From Eulemur rufifrons (lineage: Eukaryota > Chordata > Mammalia > Primates > Lemuridae): a stretch of DNA of 64,000 bases. The position numbers and the translations under genes are program-made. Numbering within the stretch: position 1 is the stretch's first letter; the number at the start of each line of letters is the position of its first letter. The notes under the pieces are model-generated. The model saw only the letters and a list, made by a program, of their open reading frames with translations, was not told the origin of the DNA and did no database searches. Positions 1-11,886 of the stretch are shown here, one piece after another. The stretch spans positions 34,434,738 to 34,498,737 of the forward strand of contig NC_090996.1 in NCBI RefSeq assembly GCF_041146395.1. Direction: 5' to 3'.

Positions 1-245
1 GGGAGCAGAGGTCAGCTGGACCCCGATACAATCCGCCCTCCAGCATCCTGCTCTGCCTCCAATCTCAGTACTATTCTCTGTGTGGACCCAAGACCTCTCC
101 CCCTCAGAAACCCAGGAGTTCCTTCCTAGCCCTATTCCCCTCTTGGGCCCCAGCTCCCCACCAGGGGTCCCACGCGCCCCAGGGCACCGAGGCGTCAGGT
201 ATCCGGCGCAGGATCTGCCCTCAGGCCCTGCCCCAGCGCCCGCAC

Positions 246-324
246 CGTCGGCGCAGAAGACGCAGCAGTGACAGCAGCAGCAGCAGCAGCACGGAGACAG
301 CGGTCGCCGTCGAGAAGACCCGGG
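246..324 (-). CDS. KREMEN2: KREMEN2 exon 8, transmembrane segment
   Basis: Encodes ARVFSTATAVSVLLLLLLSL followed by LRLLRRR: a polyleucine membrane span coded mainly by a CTG run, then a basic stop-transfer cluster. A GT donor (CGACG|GTGCGG) ends the exon at 246 in phase 2. Without splicing the frame would stop after about eleven more codons, so a further exon off the left edge is inferred. Confidence 0.75.
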
Positions 325-2964
325 CTGCAGGCACACGGGTGCAGTGAGGACAGGGTTCGGGAGGGGTCGCTCCCTGACTCCCTCCCGCCTCTCACGCCCG
401 CCTCACCCCCCATCGCAGCCTGTGGAGCCCCAGGCCTAGGGCTGCAGCTCACGTTGGCCCCGTTGGGGGACGCTGCGGTGGTCTGGGCCGAGCCCTTGGA
501 GGGCGCCGGGTCCTCCGCAGCGTCCTGCAGCCCTGCGGAGAGGGGTGTGAGGCGGGGCAGGGGGTAACCGGCTGGGGATGGGGTCAGGGCGGAGCTCACC
601 GCGGTAGGTGAGCGCGAAGCCCTGGGCGTGCCCGCGGGCGTCGCTGCGGAACGTAAGCAGCAGCGCGGTGGCGCGTAGGAGCAGCGGCCCCGGCGGCGGC
701 GGGCGGGCGCCGTCGAAGGCGCGGAGCAGGCTGCCCGAGGCCGCGTCGCGCAGCTCCAGTCGGTCGCGCGGGTCGGCCAGCTCGAAGAGGCGGAAGGTGA
801 GCTCCAGCGCGGCGCCCGGCGGGCCCAGCGCCCAGCTGCAATTCCTGTCCGGCCCGTACTCGTCGGGGAAGTCGGGGGAGTAGATGACGCCCTGCGGCGC
901 CGTCCAGTTCCCCTGGCAGGAGCCCACGGACACTGCAGGCGGGGCTGGCGGTCAGGACCCGGGGCCAGACGGGCTCTTCCTTCGCCGCTCAGAGCTCCGG
1001 GTCAAAGCGGCCCCCTGCCCTGTTGGGCCCCACCCGCCGGCCAACCCAGGCCCTCAGCCTCGCCCTCTCCTCACCTTCATAGATGCCCAGCCTCCCGTCG
1101 CCGCCGCACAGCTGGCCCGGGTGGCCGAAACAGATCTGGTCACAGTCGGTGGCTGGGGCCAGGCGTCCCCGGGCCAGGTCGCTCTCAGAGCCACAGAAGC
1201 AGGCGTAACCAGCCTCCACGCCCGCCAGCTGGGAGCACAGACCGGGTGATCCCAGAGGTAGAGGCTGGGGTAGGGGCGAAGTGGTGGGGGCCTAGGGTTG
1301 GGCCGGAAGTGAGAATCCGGCTGGATGTTCAGAAATAAGTGTCTAGATTTGGCATCCAAGTGTTGGGAGTTGAGTAGGGGTCACTGGTCTGGGCCCGTGA
1401 GCAGTACCTGGTAGCCCTTCATGCGGCAGAAGCGAAGGCAAACTTGGACCGTGAGCTTTGTGGAAGTGCCGCTGGGGCCGCTGAGGGCTGGGGGCGCCCC
1501 CGAGTCCACGAAGCAGCCCAGGTAGCCCGGCACTGAGAGGGCAGTGGAGTCAGGGTCCCACACCTCCGAAAGGGACCCTCCACCCAGGCACCGCAGCATT
1601 TTCCGTTTGTCCAGCGGGACCACTCACTGTGACACGTGGGAATGTCGCAATAGCGCCAGTAGATGCCTTCCTCCGTTTCGGCCACGTAGCACCACGGCTG
1701 CACGTCGCCGTCTGGGTTACTGCAGGTGGGAGGGAGGTGGTCAAGATCCCACCGCCCCGGGAGCAGCAAACCCAGGCCGCCAAGGCTCCATGCGGGTCAG
1801 GAGCTATGCCCTCTCCATCCTCCCACAGACTCTAGTTTTCCCCACGTGCTTCGGAGAGTCAGCTTCCGAGTGGACCGTGGGAAGTCATTAAAGGAGACTT
1901 GAGGGCTGTTTTTAGGTCTTCAGCTGTTGGGAGGGCTTTACCTCATGTATGGGGGGAGTCTGAGGCCATCTGTAGTCTTCGCCCCCACCCAGCCATACGA
2001 CCCCCTTTAAATGCAGAAGTGGTGAACACTAAGCTTTGTGGTTCGGCAAGAACCTCTTCAGTTCTTGCCACTCCAGACAGCAGTTGTAGCTCTGAATCCT
2101 AATCCTTCATCACCCTTCAAAGAAATTGTATGGCGAGAGCCCATCCCCTCACTTCAGGGCCCCCTTCTGACCAGGCCTTGCCTGCACGAGCCCCTTGAGT
2201 GTCCAGGTCTGGTCCTTGTCTCCTGGCCCTGACCTCAGGCTCTGCAGAAGTTCTGCACCTAAGGCCAACCCCTTTGGCCAAAAATTCTGTGCGGTTCGCC
2301 CCGCCCCCAGCTCAACATAGGCCCCGCCCCGCCATGGCCCCGCCCCCAGAGTCTCCTGGCGGACTGTGTGCCCGCCCACTCGGAGGCCCCGCCCCAGGCC
2401 GTCCTGGGCAGCGGTGCACCCGCCTCGCCGCGGCGCAGGGCCCGCCCCTCACCGGCAGAAGTTGTGCGCGCCCAGCCCCCAGCGGCCCTGGGGGTCGCTG
2501 GCGCTGCTGTAGCTATGCTGCTGCGTCTGGTCCCAGAAAAGGCACGGGCGGCCGGCCCCGCGCGGGCCGGTGTGGTTCTGGTGGCCGCGGTAGTCGGCGC
2601 CATTCACCTGGAAACACTCAGACAGGCCTGCACAGCCACGGCGAGGTCTGGAGAGATCCCGACCCACGCTGGGTATCCTCGCCCCCCAACGCCAACTCTC
2701 TCCTGGGTCCCCAGCCAGCGCCCCTGGTACCCGCCCCCGCGGGGGCCCTCGGGCTGCTCAGCTGCTCCAGCCACCTGCTCTGCCTCCTCCCCAGCATCGG
2801 GGGGGGGGGCCCCACTCTGGGCGCAGAGGCCGAGGAGCGGGTGGTGACCACCGCCGGCCTTGATGCCCGGACTGACCTGGACTGTGCAGACTCCCGGCAG
2901 AGGCCCCGCGCGGCTGCAGCAGCGGGTAGAGAAGGAGGAAGCCCTGTAGGACCCGTGTCCCCAT
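246..2964 (-). CDS. KREMEN2: Kremen protein 2, Dickkopf receptor (partial, exons 1-8)
   Basis: Type I membrane protein that binds Dickkopf proteins and removes LRP5/6 from the cell surface, inhibiting Wnt/beta-catenin signalling (established for the family). Eight coding exons on the minus strand join with consistent phases: 2964-2877, 2627-2453, 1719-1628, 1532-1408, 1228-1075, 932-600, 532-407 and 324-246. They encode about 390 residues: signal peptide 1-25, kringle about 35-119, WSC 121-215, CUB 219-326, a stalk, and a leucine-rich membrane span about 368-386. Every internal junction has AG/GT borders. The ATG at 2964 is chosen because it matches the mammalian start; the frame upstream has only a TTG. 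Human KREMEN2 is 462 residues, so about 70 residues of cytoplasmic tail must lie left of position 1. The domain order kringle-WSC-CUB is unique to Kremens; identity to KREMEN2 rather than KREMEN1 rests on recognised sequence and on FLYWCH1 next door. Confidence 0.95.
407..532 (-). CDS. KREMEN2: KREMEN2 exon 7, juxtamembrane stalk
   Basis: Encodes LQDAAEDPAPSKGSAQTT through NGANVSCSPRPGAPQAAMGG, a low-complexity Pro/Ala/Ser stalk with one glycosylation sequon (NVS) between the CUB domain and the membrane. The stalk is expected to diverge fastest within the extracellular region. Confidence 0.88.
600..932 (-). CDS. KREMEN2: KREMEN2 exon 6, CUB domain
   Basis: One 333-nt exon encodes the whole CUB domain (about residues 212-322): it starts VSVGSCQGNWTAPQGVIYSP, continues PDFPDEYGPDRNCSW and ends FALTYRG. 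Hydrophobic beta-strand pattern and cysteines are intact. The exon is very CpG-rich, which produces long open frames on the opposite strand that are not genes. Confidence 0.95.
1075..1228 (-). CDS. KREMEN2: KREMEN2 exon 5, WSC domain part 2
   Basis: Encodes LAGVEAGYACFCGSESDL through QICFGHPGQLCGGDGRLGIY, the second half of the WSC domain with paired cysteines intact. Acceptor GTGCTCCCAG; donor GAAG|GTGAGG in phase 1. Confidence 0.93.
1408..1532 (-). CDS. KREMEN2: KREMEN2 exon 4, WSC domain part 1
   Basis: Encodes MPGYLGCFVDSGAPPALSG to CLRFCRMKGYQ, the first half of the cysteine-rich WSC domain, which in Kremens packs against the kringle and CUB domains to form the DKK and LRP6 binding unit. 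Donor CCAG|GTACTG at 1408, phase 0. Confidence 0.93.
1628..1719 (-). CDS. KREMEN2: KREMEN2 exon 3, second part of kringle
   Basis: Encodes NPDGDVQPWCYVAETEEG followed by IYWRYCDIPTCH, the C-terminal part of the kringle with the typical PWCY and YCDIP motifs. Acceptor CACCTGCAG; donor CACA|GTGAGT. The 92-nt length fits phase 2 in and phase 1 out. Confidence 0.94.
2453..2627 (-). CDS. KREMEN2: KREMEN2 exon 2, first part of kringle
   Basis: Encodes LSECFQVNGADYRG through WGLGAHNFC, the N-terminal two thirds of the kringle domain, with its first cysteines and an N-glycosylation sequon (NHT). The acceptor follows GTGGCTGTGCAG; the donor CCG|GTGAGG ends in phase 2, splitting the Arg codon that the next exon completes. 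Confidence 0.93.
2877..2964 (-). CDS. KREMEN2: KREMEN2 exon 1, signal peptide
   Basis: Encodes residues 1-30. MGTRVLQGFLLLYPLLQPRG gives a start Met, a hydrophobic core and a small-residue cleavage zone (GASAGS). The donor (CCAG|GTCAGT) ends the exon in phase 1 at 2877. The sequence just upstream is CpG-rich, as expected of the promoter side. Confidence 0.9.
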
Positions 2965-2999
2965 CGCCCCCAACCAAGGAGAGGTCGCCCTCGCCCAGA

Positions 3000-4700
3000 C
3001 ACTGCCCGGGCTGCCCCCAGGGTCGCTCTGGGGTCTCCCAGGCGACCTGGGGGGCGTTGTCCTCTGACCGTCTGTCCTCTTCCAGTCTGGGTGGCGCTCT
3101 CCGTCTGGGACAGGGCACTATCTCCTGGGGGTCTTTGCCTCCCAGGGGCTCTGCCCCTGGAGGCGTCTCTCCCGTGGGTATCTGGCTGGGGACGTTCTCA
3201 GTCTTTGCCTCTTAGTGCTCAGGGTGGTGCCTCGGCCTCCACACCCGCCCCTTCACGCTGCGCCTCGCTCTGAGTCTCCCTCTCCCAGGTCTCTAACGCG
3301 CTGGCTCCTGCTCCCCTCGCGTCCCTCCGCGGGTCCCTCCCCTCTGGGTCCCTCCCTCCCCACGAGGGAGGCCGGGAAGCCCCGCCTCGGACTGGAGTGA
3401 AGGCAGCAGGTCCAGACGCCTCCCACACCCGTCCCCCCAGACCCCCGGCATCCCAGCGCGCGCCGCCCCGCCCCTCCCCCTCAGGGTCGGTGCGGGTTCA
3501 AGTGGGAGGGTGTGGATGGGGACAGGCCAAGCAAGCAGAGAGAAAAACCTTAAAGGGGTGACACAGGACCCTCTCCCACGGCCTCACGTGCCTGGGACAT
3601 CCCTAAGTCTCCTGTCGTAAGCACCCTCATTCAAGTGTACACACGCGGTTCCACTCAGTCTCCACTCGTTATCAAGGGCTCACGCGCACTTTCTCCGGAT
3701 CCTGGCGCTCCTCCCTCCCCAGGTCCAGACGCCACTGGCCTGAAGGAGGAAGTGCCACTCCCTGGCCCCACCACCCGATAGACGGGCGGTAATCGTGGAC
3801 GCTCAGTCCAGGACAGGCAGGGGCAGCTGGTGTCTGGGGAGGAAGGCAGCTGCGCCCCCGGTCCCAGCCCGCCCGCTCCTCCCTTCCCCCGCCTTCCCCT
3901 CCCTAGGACCCCCAGCCCTGACTCTCCCAGCCTTGCGGTGCGGTGGAATTCCCCCAGCGGTGCCCCCCACCTGGCGGGGGAGGGGGAGGGGAGCAGGCCC
4001 GGGCAGGCGTGGGGGGAAATTCCCCGCCCCCTCCTCCTGGGCCTGGCTCCTCCGAGTCCTCTGATCTCCGAGCGCCACCCGCCCGCTGCCCCCAGGGCTT
4101 GGGGGGAGGCCAGCGCAGGTGCGTGGGAGGGCGGAGGCGGGGGCCGGGGCAGGAGCTGATGGGGCCCAGAGCGAGCCGCCCCGCCCAGCCCCCTTGGCCC
4201 TCGGTCCCGGCTGCCCACCCCTCACCAGGTCCCCGCCAGGCTGTCGCGCCCAGGCGGACCAGTCTCCACCTTGCAGCCCCCACACCCCACTCCGTCCCGA
4301 GGCTGATGGAGAAACAAGATGGGGTCTCAGGGAGGATTCTGACAGGCCAGGTGCCCACGGCAGGGGTCGGACCAGCGGGGATCCCGCAGTTAGCGCCTCC
4401 CGCAGGCCGCGCAGGTTGGGGGCATTTGAAGGAGATGGGCCTGCGGAGACGTTAGGCCAGCGTCTGGGTCCCCTCCCCAGGGACCCTTCTCAGTTTCCCA
4501 CACGCGCTGGCCCCGCGCTGGAACCCGCCTACGCCCCGCTAACCAGGGACCAGCCCGAGGCCACCTGTCCACTGGGTCGCTCTTCTCCCTCTGGCCCGCA
4601 AGTGCCGGCGCGGCAGGGGTCTTGGTGGCGTCGTCCCAGGCTCTGGCCCACAGAGCATGTCCGCGGGGTGGGCGTCCGCGATGGCCGTGCTTCACCGCCC
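3000..4700. promoter_or_regulatory. CpG-rich upstream flank of KREMEN2
   Basis: GC-rich sequence with frequent CpG, GC boxes and C-rich runs upstream (in gene direction) of KREMEN2 exon 1, continuing the CpG-dense gene body at 400-2500. It probably includes the KREMEN2 promoter; no TATA box or exact start site could be fixed. Many open frames here are composition artefacts. Confidence 0.45.
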
Positions 4701-6480
4701 AGGTCATAGCCACCTGAGGAAGGGGCGATACGAGGGCCAGGGACAATCAGGATCCCACGTGCAGAACAGGGGTCAGGTGGAGGAAGAGTTGGCGGAGGAG
4801 CTGTCTATCTCCCTGGGGACAGCGCGGACCTAAGAGCACTGTCCCTCGTTCCAGGACACTGTGACACTCGCCCAGTCCGCCCAGGCCTCAGTCTCCTACA
4901 AAGGGGGCTGCGGATGAGAGGAAGGGATGCTCATTTCCAAGCTCGGAGCACCAAGATGGTTTTGGGGGTGTCCCTGCCACAAGCTCGTCCCAGGTTGCTC
5001 ATGGAAACTTCGAGAACTAAGAAAGGCCTCAGCCTTCTGCCCTCCCCCGCCTCACTTCCCGAGCATTTGGCGCTCAGCGCTCAGCAAGCAGCGGCGTGTC
5101 TGCCCTCCCGCAGCCTTGCGGGGGGAGGGGCGGGGGAGAGGTCGCATCTCCCCATTATGCAGATGGGCCGATCAGGGCTCAGAGGCCACACCTGACTCGT
5201 GGGCAGTCACCACCTCTAAAGTGTCGGAGCTGGGATTCAAACTCCACTCAGTCTGATCCAAGAGCTGGGCGCTGACGCACGCCAAAATCCCGCATTGCTT
5301 GGGGTCGTCTGGGTACGGAGAGACGCGGGCTCCTTCTTGCCTGCACCTCCCAAGTGGGATCTCAGCATCCCATTTCACAGACGGGAGGCTGAGGCCAGAG
5401 AGGGGCGGGGGGCAGCCCACGGTCATCAGGGTCTGACACCGGGACGATGGTGGACCTCAGACCTCGGAGGGCAGCGGAGTCACGAGCGCAGACCGGCCGC
5501 GTGGGGGCGGCAGAGAGAAAGGAGCCGAGGACTTGGGCATGGATGGGCGGAGAAGTAACCCCAGGCATGGGTTGGCCTGGCCTTGCCCCCTTTGGGGCAT
5601 GGGACAGAGGAATCGCGCTGTCCCCGTCTGGGAGAGGGAAAGTAAGTGGGGGTCCTTGGCTGAAAGGAGGGGCCAGGTCACTTTGTCCCAAGCAACCCTT
5701 CAGGCAGGGGAGGGGCTGGCAGCCCTTTTCTCCCAGGACAGCAGGGGCAGGGCAGAGGTGGGCCTGGACCCTGGGTGGAGTTAGAACTCCTAAGTCCCCC
5801 CTCCAACCTGGTCAGCTGGCATGGGTCTTCTTCCTTCAGTTTTCTCATCTTTCTGGTGGAGATAAGGTTCCATTTGGGGCCCATCCCTTATGGCAGGGGT
5901 ACATCAGGGCCACCAAGGCAAAAGTGGCACTGGAACTGTTCTGTGGGCAGCGAGCTCTCAGGTGTCTCTGGGCAGGCCCTGGGAGAGGTGAACCAGGCCA
6001 GACCTCATCCTCTCAGACCCTCTGAGACCCTGAGGGCAGCCCTGGGCACTCGGGTTACAGCCCCCCTGCTGATGGGCCCTAAGGCCCTAGGCATGACCTC
6101 TCCCAGCCCCTCTGCCCTGTCCCTCTTCCGGGAGAGCCATGTCCCACCTGCCCCCAGCTGTGTTCCCTGCTGCCAGTTCCTCCAGCTCCTGCACAGACCG
6201 CTGGACCCCATTCCCTGCCCCTCACATGGGGCGTGAGTTCAGGGCAATGGCAGTAGTGCCGCCACCCAGTACTCAAAGTTCAGGGCCTGGTCCTAGCACC
6301 GTCATCATCACCAGGCAGTTTATTAGAAATACAGATTCTCGGGCCCCACCCAGGGCTCCTTCAGCTCCTGCGTTTCACAAAATCCTGGGCGTTAAGTGTT
6401 GAAAGCCCCGGCCAGGTCTGGCCAGCAAGGGGCTCAGTGTCTCTCTTCTCCATTCACCAGTGAAGGGCAGGGGTGGCGGG
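4700..6480. other. Intergenic sequence, no gene seen
   Basis: GC-rich unique-looking sequence between KREMEN2 and FLYWCH1. Open frames are short, overlap on both strands and show no recognisable domain or splice pattern. A short stretch near 6300-6370 ('agattctcgggccccaccca') resembles an old MER5-type hAT repeat. Confidence 0.4.
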
Positions 6481-6679
6481 GCCTAGAGGAGGGTGGAAGG
6501 AGCTAGATTCCGGGCCCATCCACCTTGTGGAGGGTGCCTGCCGACCGGAAGTATGGGGAAGGGACTCGGAATGAGAAATAAACATCTATGTGTTGAGCCG
6601 CTGAGATGGGGCCTTGCGGGTGACAGCAGCGGGCACCACCTTAACCATCCTCCCTGTCTTATCCACCCAGCTCTTTTCT

Positions 6680-7085
6680 TCTGTGTCGCTCTGGGGCCTG
6701 CTGTAACAAAGTGTCACCGACTGAGGCTTGAACAGCAGAAATTCATCATCTCTCAGTCCTGGAGGCTGGGAGCCGGGATCGAGGTGCCAGCAGGGTTGGT
6801 CACTCCGCAGGCTCTGAGGGACAGTCTGTTCCAGACCTCTCTTGGTTTCTGGGGCTTTGCTGGCAATCTTTGCCATTCCTCAGCCTGTAGAAGCATCCCT
6901 CCAGCCTGCCTTCGTCCCCACACGTGTTCTCCCCGTGCGCGTCTCCGTCCAAATTCCCCTTTTTATGTGACCTCTTCTTAACCAATCACATCTGCAATGA
7001 CCCTATTTCCAAACAAGGTCACAGTCTGAGGTCCTGGGTGTCAGGGCCTCAGTGCATGAATTTTCGGAGGACACAACACGTAACA
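6680..7085. repeat. Old interspersed repeat
   Basis: Recognisable old mammalian repeat text: 'gctgtaacaaagtgtcaccg', 'cagtcctggaggctgggagc' and 'tgaccctatttccaaacaag'. The end resembles the end of the element at 56745-56890. I recognise the pattern but cannot assign the family with certainty. Confidence 0.55.
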
Positions 7086-7089
7086 TCTT

Positions 7090-10000
7090 AATCATCTCTT
7101 GCCTGGACACTGTCCCGACGGGTATCCAACTCCCCGTTCACACCCTCCACGATCCGCTCCAGCAACCAGAGTCACTTATCTGGTAATTAAACATTAAATG
7201 ATCAGATACATGGCCAGTAAAGTCATTAAACATTAAATCAGATTGCATCGCCAGTCAGATGGAACCCTCTGACAGCTCTCAGAGCCACAAGGTGTGGCCT
7301 GCACTGGCGTGTGCCTCCCTCCCTGACCTCAGCTCCCCATCACACCTGGTGTCTGAGCTCCAAGTTCCCCAGGCCTGTGTCCCTTCTCCCCTCTGGGCCT
7401 CTGATCCTGCAGTCCCCCCACACTTTCACACTTCTCTCCTACTTCCTCACTAGGCTGATTCCTGCTGTGGACCTTAGAGCCACCTCCTCCGAGAAGCCTT
7501 CTTTGACTACCACCCCTGCAGTCTGCTCTCTGTGCCCCCTGCCTCCTGGAGCTGCCTGGTTCCCCTGTGCCTCCCTCACCACCTGGGAAACTGGGCGGAG
7601 GGGACACAGCGGGTGACATATGTGCTGAAAGGGTGAGCCGGCCAGGCTCACTTTGGAGGGATGGGGTGACCTGTTGTCCTAGATACTCCGGTCTCCAGCC
7701 CAGGCAGAGCCAGGGAGGGGCCCAGATTTGGAAACTCTCACTTTGACTCTGTCCTTGACTTACTGGGTGGATTTGGACAAGTTTCTTGAGCTCTCCAGGC
7801 CTCAGTTTCCCCATGAGGTGCCACCAAGTGCCTACAGCCGGGGACACTGGATGACTGGCAGTCACCTCAGCAGCTTGGTCTGCAGGCCCTGCCTGCCCTT
7901 CTCAGATGGGGACACCATGGCCGGCAGGGCCTGGGAGTGACAGGGCTCGCTGATCTGGTCTGGGCACCGGGCGGGGCAGACTCAGTTAGGGCTCCTGGGG
8001 GCGCTGCGGACTGTGTCTCCAGGGGCTGCACTTGACTTGCTGGAAGCCGCTCTGCCTGGCTGGGTGGGGGGCTCCGCCTCTCGTCTGTCTCCCCAGCCCC
8101 TGGCGTTCCTGTGCAGGGCCAGGGAGGGCCGGGGGCCAGGCTGTTTCTTCCCTGGCCCTGCCTCTCAGGATGAGGCCCCTCCTGCACCCTGGGAGGGGGC
8201 TGCGGGGAGGGCCTGCTGGTCACTGGCAGGTTGGACCTGGTCTGTGGTCTCTGGTGAGTGTGGCCTGGGGGCTGGTGCAGGGGGAGCAGAGCCATTGCGG
8301 GCCCCCAGACCTGGTTCCCGACAGCTGGTGCAAACGGGTGGGTGAGAGCTTCCGCCCCCTCCCCCAGTGGTGAGGCGCTGCACGTGCCCCTGGGGATCCC
8401 CATCACCCTCCTGGCCTTGGCCTGTCACTGTATCAAAGAGGTGCCTGCCCCCCAGGCCTGTGAGTCCAGGGGGCCAGCTCACTGCCAGGCCGCAGGACCC
8501 CTCGCCGGGGAAGGCCTGCAGCTGCCCCCTCCACAGCCCAGCTGGGGGGCAGCCAGGAAGCCTCTTGGTGAACCCAGTGCCTCCAGTTTCCCACCCCACT
8601 GTCCCCTGAAGGCCCTGGGGGCACTGAAGGGGCCCTCCACACTTGGGAGGGGGAGGGATATTCGCTTAGTGCATCATAGGTGCTCAGAAAATATCTGTTA
8701 GTGTTGACTGAAGGCCTGAACCCGGGAGGGGAGAGCAGCGGGCACCTGGGGTGGGTGGGGGTGGGAGGTCCTTCTCAGTGTAGGTCTCTGTCCCGCAGGT
8801 GTCAGGCTTGAGGGAACCCTGGGGTCAGCCCTGGCCTGAGGCTGCGACTCTTTCCCTAAAGCTACCTTGAGGTAGCAGGGGCTCCGTCACCCTACCCTGG
8901 GGCTAGGATTGGGACAACCACTCTTGGTGGGCCCTCTCCTGCAGGGCTGGGTGGGGTGACCCAAAGGGGCGGTGGGGCCTGGCAGGTCAAGAGGGGCATC
9001 GCTGATGCTCCGGCCTCTGGGGACGCTGCGGATGGTCAGAGTGGGCAAGGAGGGGGCAGGACACTGCTGAGCAGGTGGTGGGCGCTGGGTCCTGGCACCC
9101 CAGGCTGTCCCCCTCAAGCGTCCCACGAGGCCCAGCTCTGTCCCTGGCCAACCCGAGGGGGCCTACCCCCTCCTCCTCCCCAGCAGAGCTCTTGGGCTCT
9201 GAGGCCCAGGCAGGCCTCTCCCCAGGACCCCAGGAAGGGCTGGGCATCCCACGCAGCCCCCGACCTCCTGCCTTAGGCTGGGCGGTGCAGCAAGGGGGGC
9301 CCCACGGGGACTTGTCTGGGGTCGCGGAGCTGGCATGTGCACAGCGTCTTGGGGTCCTTCCCGGCCAGGGTAGCTCCGTAGGCAGCTCCCCCGCCTCGTC
9401 TGCCCCAGACCTGGAGCACTGCGCCCCCAGAACGCTGTGCTGCCTGGGCTGCTGAGGCCTGGCCCCTCCTGGGTCAGGAAGGACAAGGTAGGCAGGGAGG
9501 TGGGTGTCAGCAGTTGTGCCAGGTGCTCCAGGCGGTCCCTGGAGCCTGGACCAGACTGTCAACATGGGACGTCTCTCGAGACAGGTTGTTATACGGCCAC
9601 GGTGACGGCATTCCCGCAGGTGCAACTGAGGCCTCTACTCGGTTGACTCTGAGTTACTCAAAAGGCAGATTCACCTGGGCGCAGACCTGACCAGGTGAGC
9701 CCGTTAAGAATCTGGAAGCAACAGAGATGCCCCCTCCTGCTGGCCACGCAGCAAACAGCGTGAGGTCTACAGGTGCAGGGAAGTGAATTCTGCCCACAAG
9801 CACGTGCGCTTGGGAGTGGCCCGGCCTCGGGTAAGACCCCGCCCTGGCTGACCCCTTGGCTGTGTCTCAGTGAGGACCGGGCGCAGCGGCTCCCAGACTC
9901 CGGATTTGCGGAAATGGTGAGATGATATGTGGGTGTTGTGTCCGGCCCCTAAGTTTTGGTGGTTTGTTCCGCAGTAGCTGTGCGCGCTGGAGAGGAGCGG

Positions 10001-10800
10001 CTGGCAGGGCTGGAGGGTGGGGAGGGGTCCCCAGGGGCTGCAAGGACAGCCTGCTCAGCCCAAAGTGGAGCCCTAACGCCCTCCTGGTCAGCAGGGGCCC
10101 AGCAGGCACTGTGCACGTGTCCCCCACCCCCATGGTTACGTGGGCCAACCTGGGCCTATTAGAGTCCCTTCCCTGGGACACCAGAATTTGGACGGGGAGT
10201 CTGGTCTCCTCCCTGGGGAGCTGGGTGTCTCCGGTCGGCCATGCAGGCTGGGAAGCAGAGGCGGCGGCTGGAGGAAGCAGAGAGGCAGATGAAGCAGGCG
10301 TTTAGTAGGCAGCTGTGGCTGGTAGCCTGGTGCTGGTGGCTGCCCTGCCCTTGGTGAGGTTCCAGAGACCCCCTCGGGCACTTCTGGTCTTCGAACCAGG
10401 TCATCTATCTTATACAGAAGCCAGGGAGAGCGCACCTGGGCAGGTGTTGTGTGCTGAGATTTGCATTTTAGAAAGCTCCCGTTTCTCCCCCAGCTTTCGT
10501 GGGGACAGACTGTAGGGAAGGGACACTGGAGGCAGATGGGTTTGTAGGCGGCTGCACAAGTGGCTGGGGCCCTACGAGAGTTGGGGGCCAAGGGACAGGG
10601 ACATCTGTTAACATAGGGACCGACGAAAGGGCACTCTTTGTTGTGGTAGTGCCTCGCTGGACCCTCCAAACCCTGCGGCACGGGACCCTAGAGGAAGGGG
10701 CCCTCCAGCAGCGGACGCGCCAGGGAGGGGCCGGGCCAGGAGAGGGACTGCTGCTGGGCATGGGCTGCTTTTTGGGCGATGGCAATGTCCTTGATCTAGA
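7090..10800. other. Intergenic sequence, no gene seen
   Basis: About 3.7 kb of GC-rich intergenic sequence. Overlapping open frames on both strands lack known domains and show no consistent exon pattern. It contains a small direct repeat at 7186-7256. No RNA gene was recognised. Confidence 0.4.
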
Positions 10801-10804
10801 TAGC

Positions 10805-10915
10805 GGGGACGGACGCGCAACTCTGGGAATACACTAGAAGGCACTGAATCGCACACTGAATGGGCGAACTGTGTGGCATGCGGATTGTTTCTCAATAAAG
10901 CTGTCACTAAAACAG
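10805..10915 (+). repeat. L1 3'-end fragment
   Basis: Ends with 'tctcaataaagctgtcac', typical of old L1 3' UTR tails, preceded by the degenerate 'cactgaatcgcacactgaat' phrase found in such tails. Confidence 0.5.
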
Positions 10916-11522
10916 GAAGAACAGAGCAGGCAGGTGGTAGGCACTGACAACCGATCGGACGTACGGATGGGCAGGTGGCATCCAGGGCAACTCCAGTTTC
11001 TATTTATGTGGTGGTGCCATCAGACAAGAGAATGGGGACAGTCCCCTTTGCCACCTGCACTGCTGGTGCCCACAGGAGGTCCTGTGGCAGGGCCCAGGTC
11101 TCATTTGCAGAAGGGAGGCCAGGCTGGGGCCACAGGTCGACAAACCGTGAACCCCAAAAGTGGATGAAGGCAAAGCGCTGAGGTCTAGTCTCCATCTCCA
11201 ACCGCCACTCTGAGGGTGGGTGGGACAGAGAAGCTGGGGAACCACCTTTGGGAGGCGTCCAGGAGGGGTGGTCAGTGCCCATGGGTGACTCTGAGAGGCA
11301 TCTGCTGGCCTCAGTGAGAAGTGACAGGGAGCTTGTGCCACCTGTGGCAGCTGTCTTGACAGAGGAGATGGAACAGGAGGCAGGGCTGGGGCCGGTGGGG
11401 TTGAGGCCCACTTTGTAACCACAGGGGCAGGGACACGGGGAGGCCAGGGCTTCTAGGGCAGGCCACTGCCTGCCGTTTTCAGAATTTGAGTTCCTTGTTG
11501 ACACTCTTGCTGCTTGGGAATT

Positions 11523-11886
11523 CTTTTTTTTTTTTTTAATTTTTTTTTTAAAAAAAAATAATTTTTTGAGACAGAATCTCGCTCTGTTGCCCGGGCTAGA
11601 GTGAGTGCCGTGGCATCAGCCTAGCTCATAGCAACCTCAAACGTCTGGGCTTAAGCGATCCTACTGCCTCAGCCTCCTGAGTAGCTGGGACTACAGGCAT
11701 GCGCCACCATGCCTGGCTAATTTTTCTATATATATTTTAGTTTTGCCAGATAATTTCTTTCTATTTTTAGTAGAGACGGGGTCTTGCTCTTGCTCAGGCT
11801 GGTCTCGAACTCCTGAGCTCAAACGATCTGCCCTCCTCAGCCTTCCAGAGTGCTAGGATCACAGGCGTGAGCCACGGTGCCCGGCC
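11523..11886 (-). repeat. Lemur-type Alu (antisense)
   Basis: Begins on the plus strand with a T-rich run and 'gagacagaatctcgctctgt' and ends 'gtgcccggcc', so the element reads on the minus strand. Both monomers are present, with the strepsirrhine 'tatatattttag' linker. Confidence 0.9.

Noticed and set aside
2965..2973. Three-residue upstream extension of KREMEN2 (MGA before MGTRV)
   Set aside because: The codon is TTG, not ATG; the next codon set has the true ATG at 2964.
2199..3215. 338-codon plus-strand open frame over KREMEN2 exons 1-2
   Set aside because: It is the antisense shadow of GC-rich, CpG-dense KREMEN2 sequence; the minus strand has recognised, correctly spliced domains.
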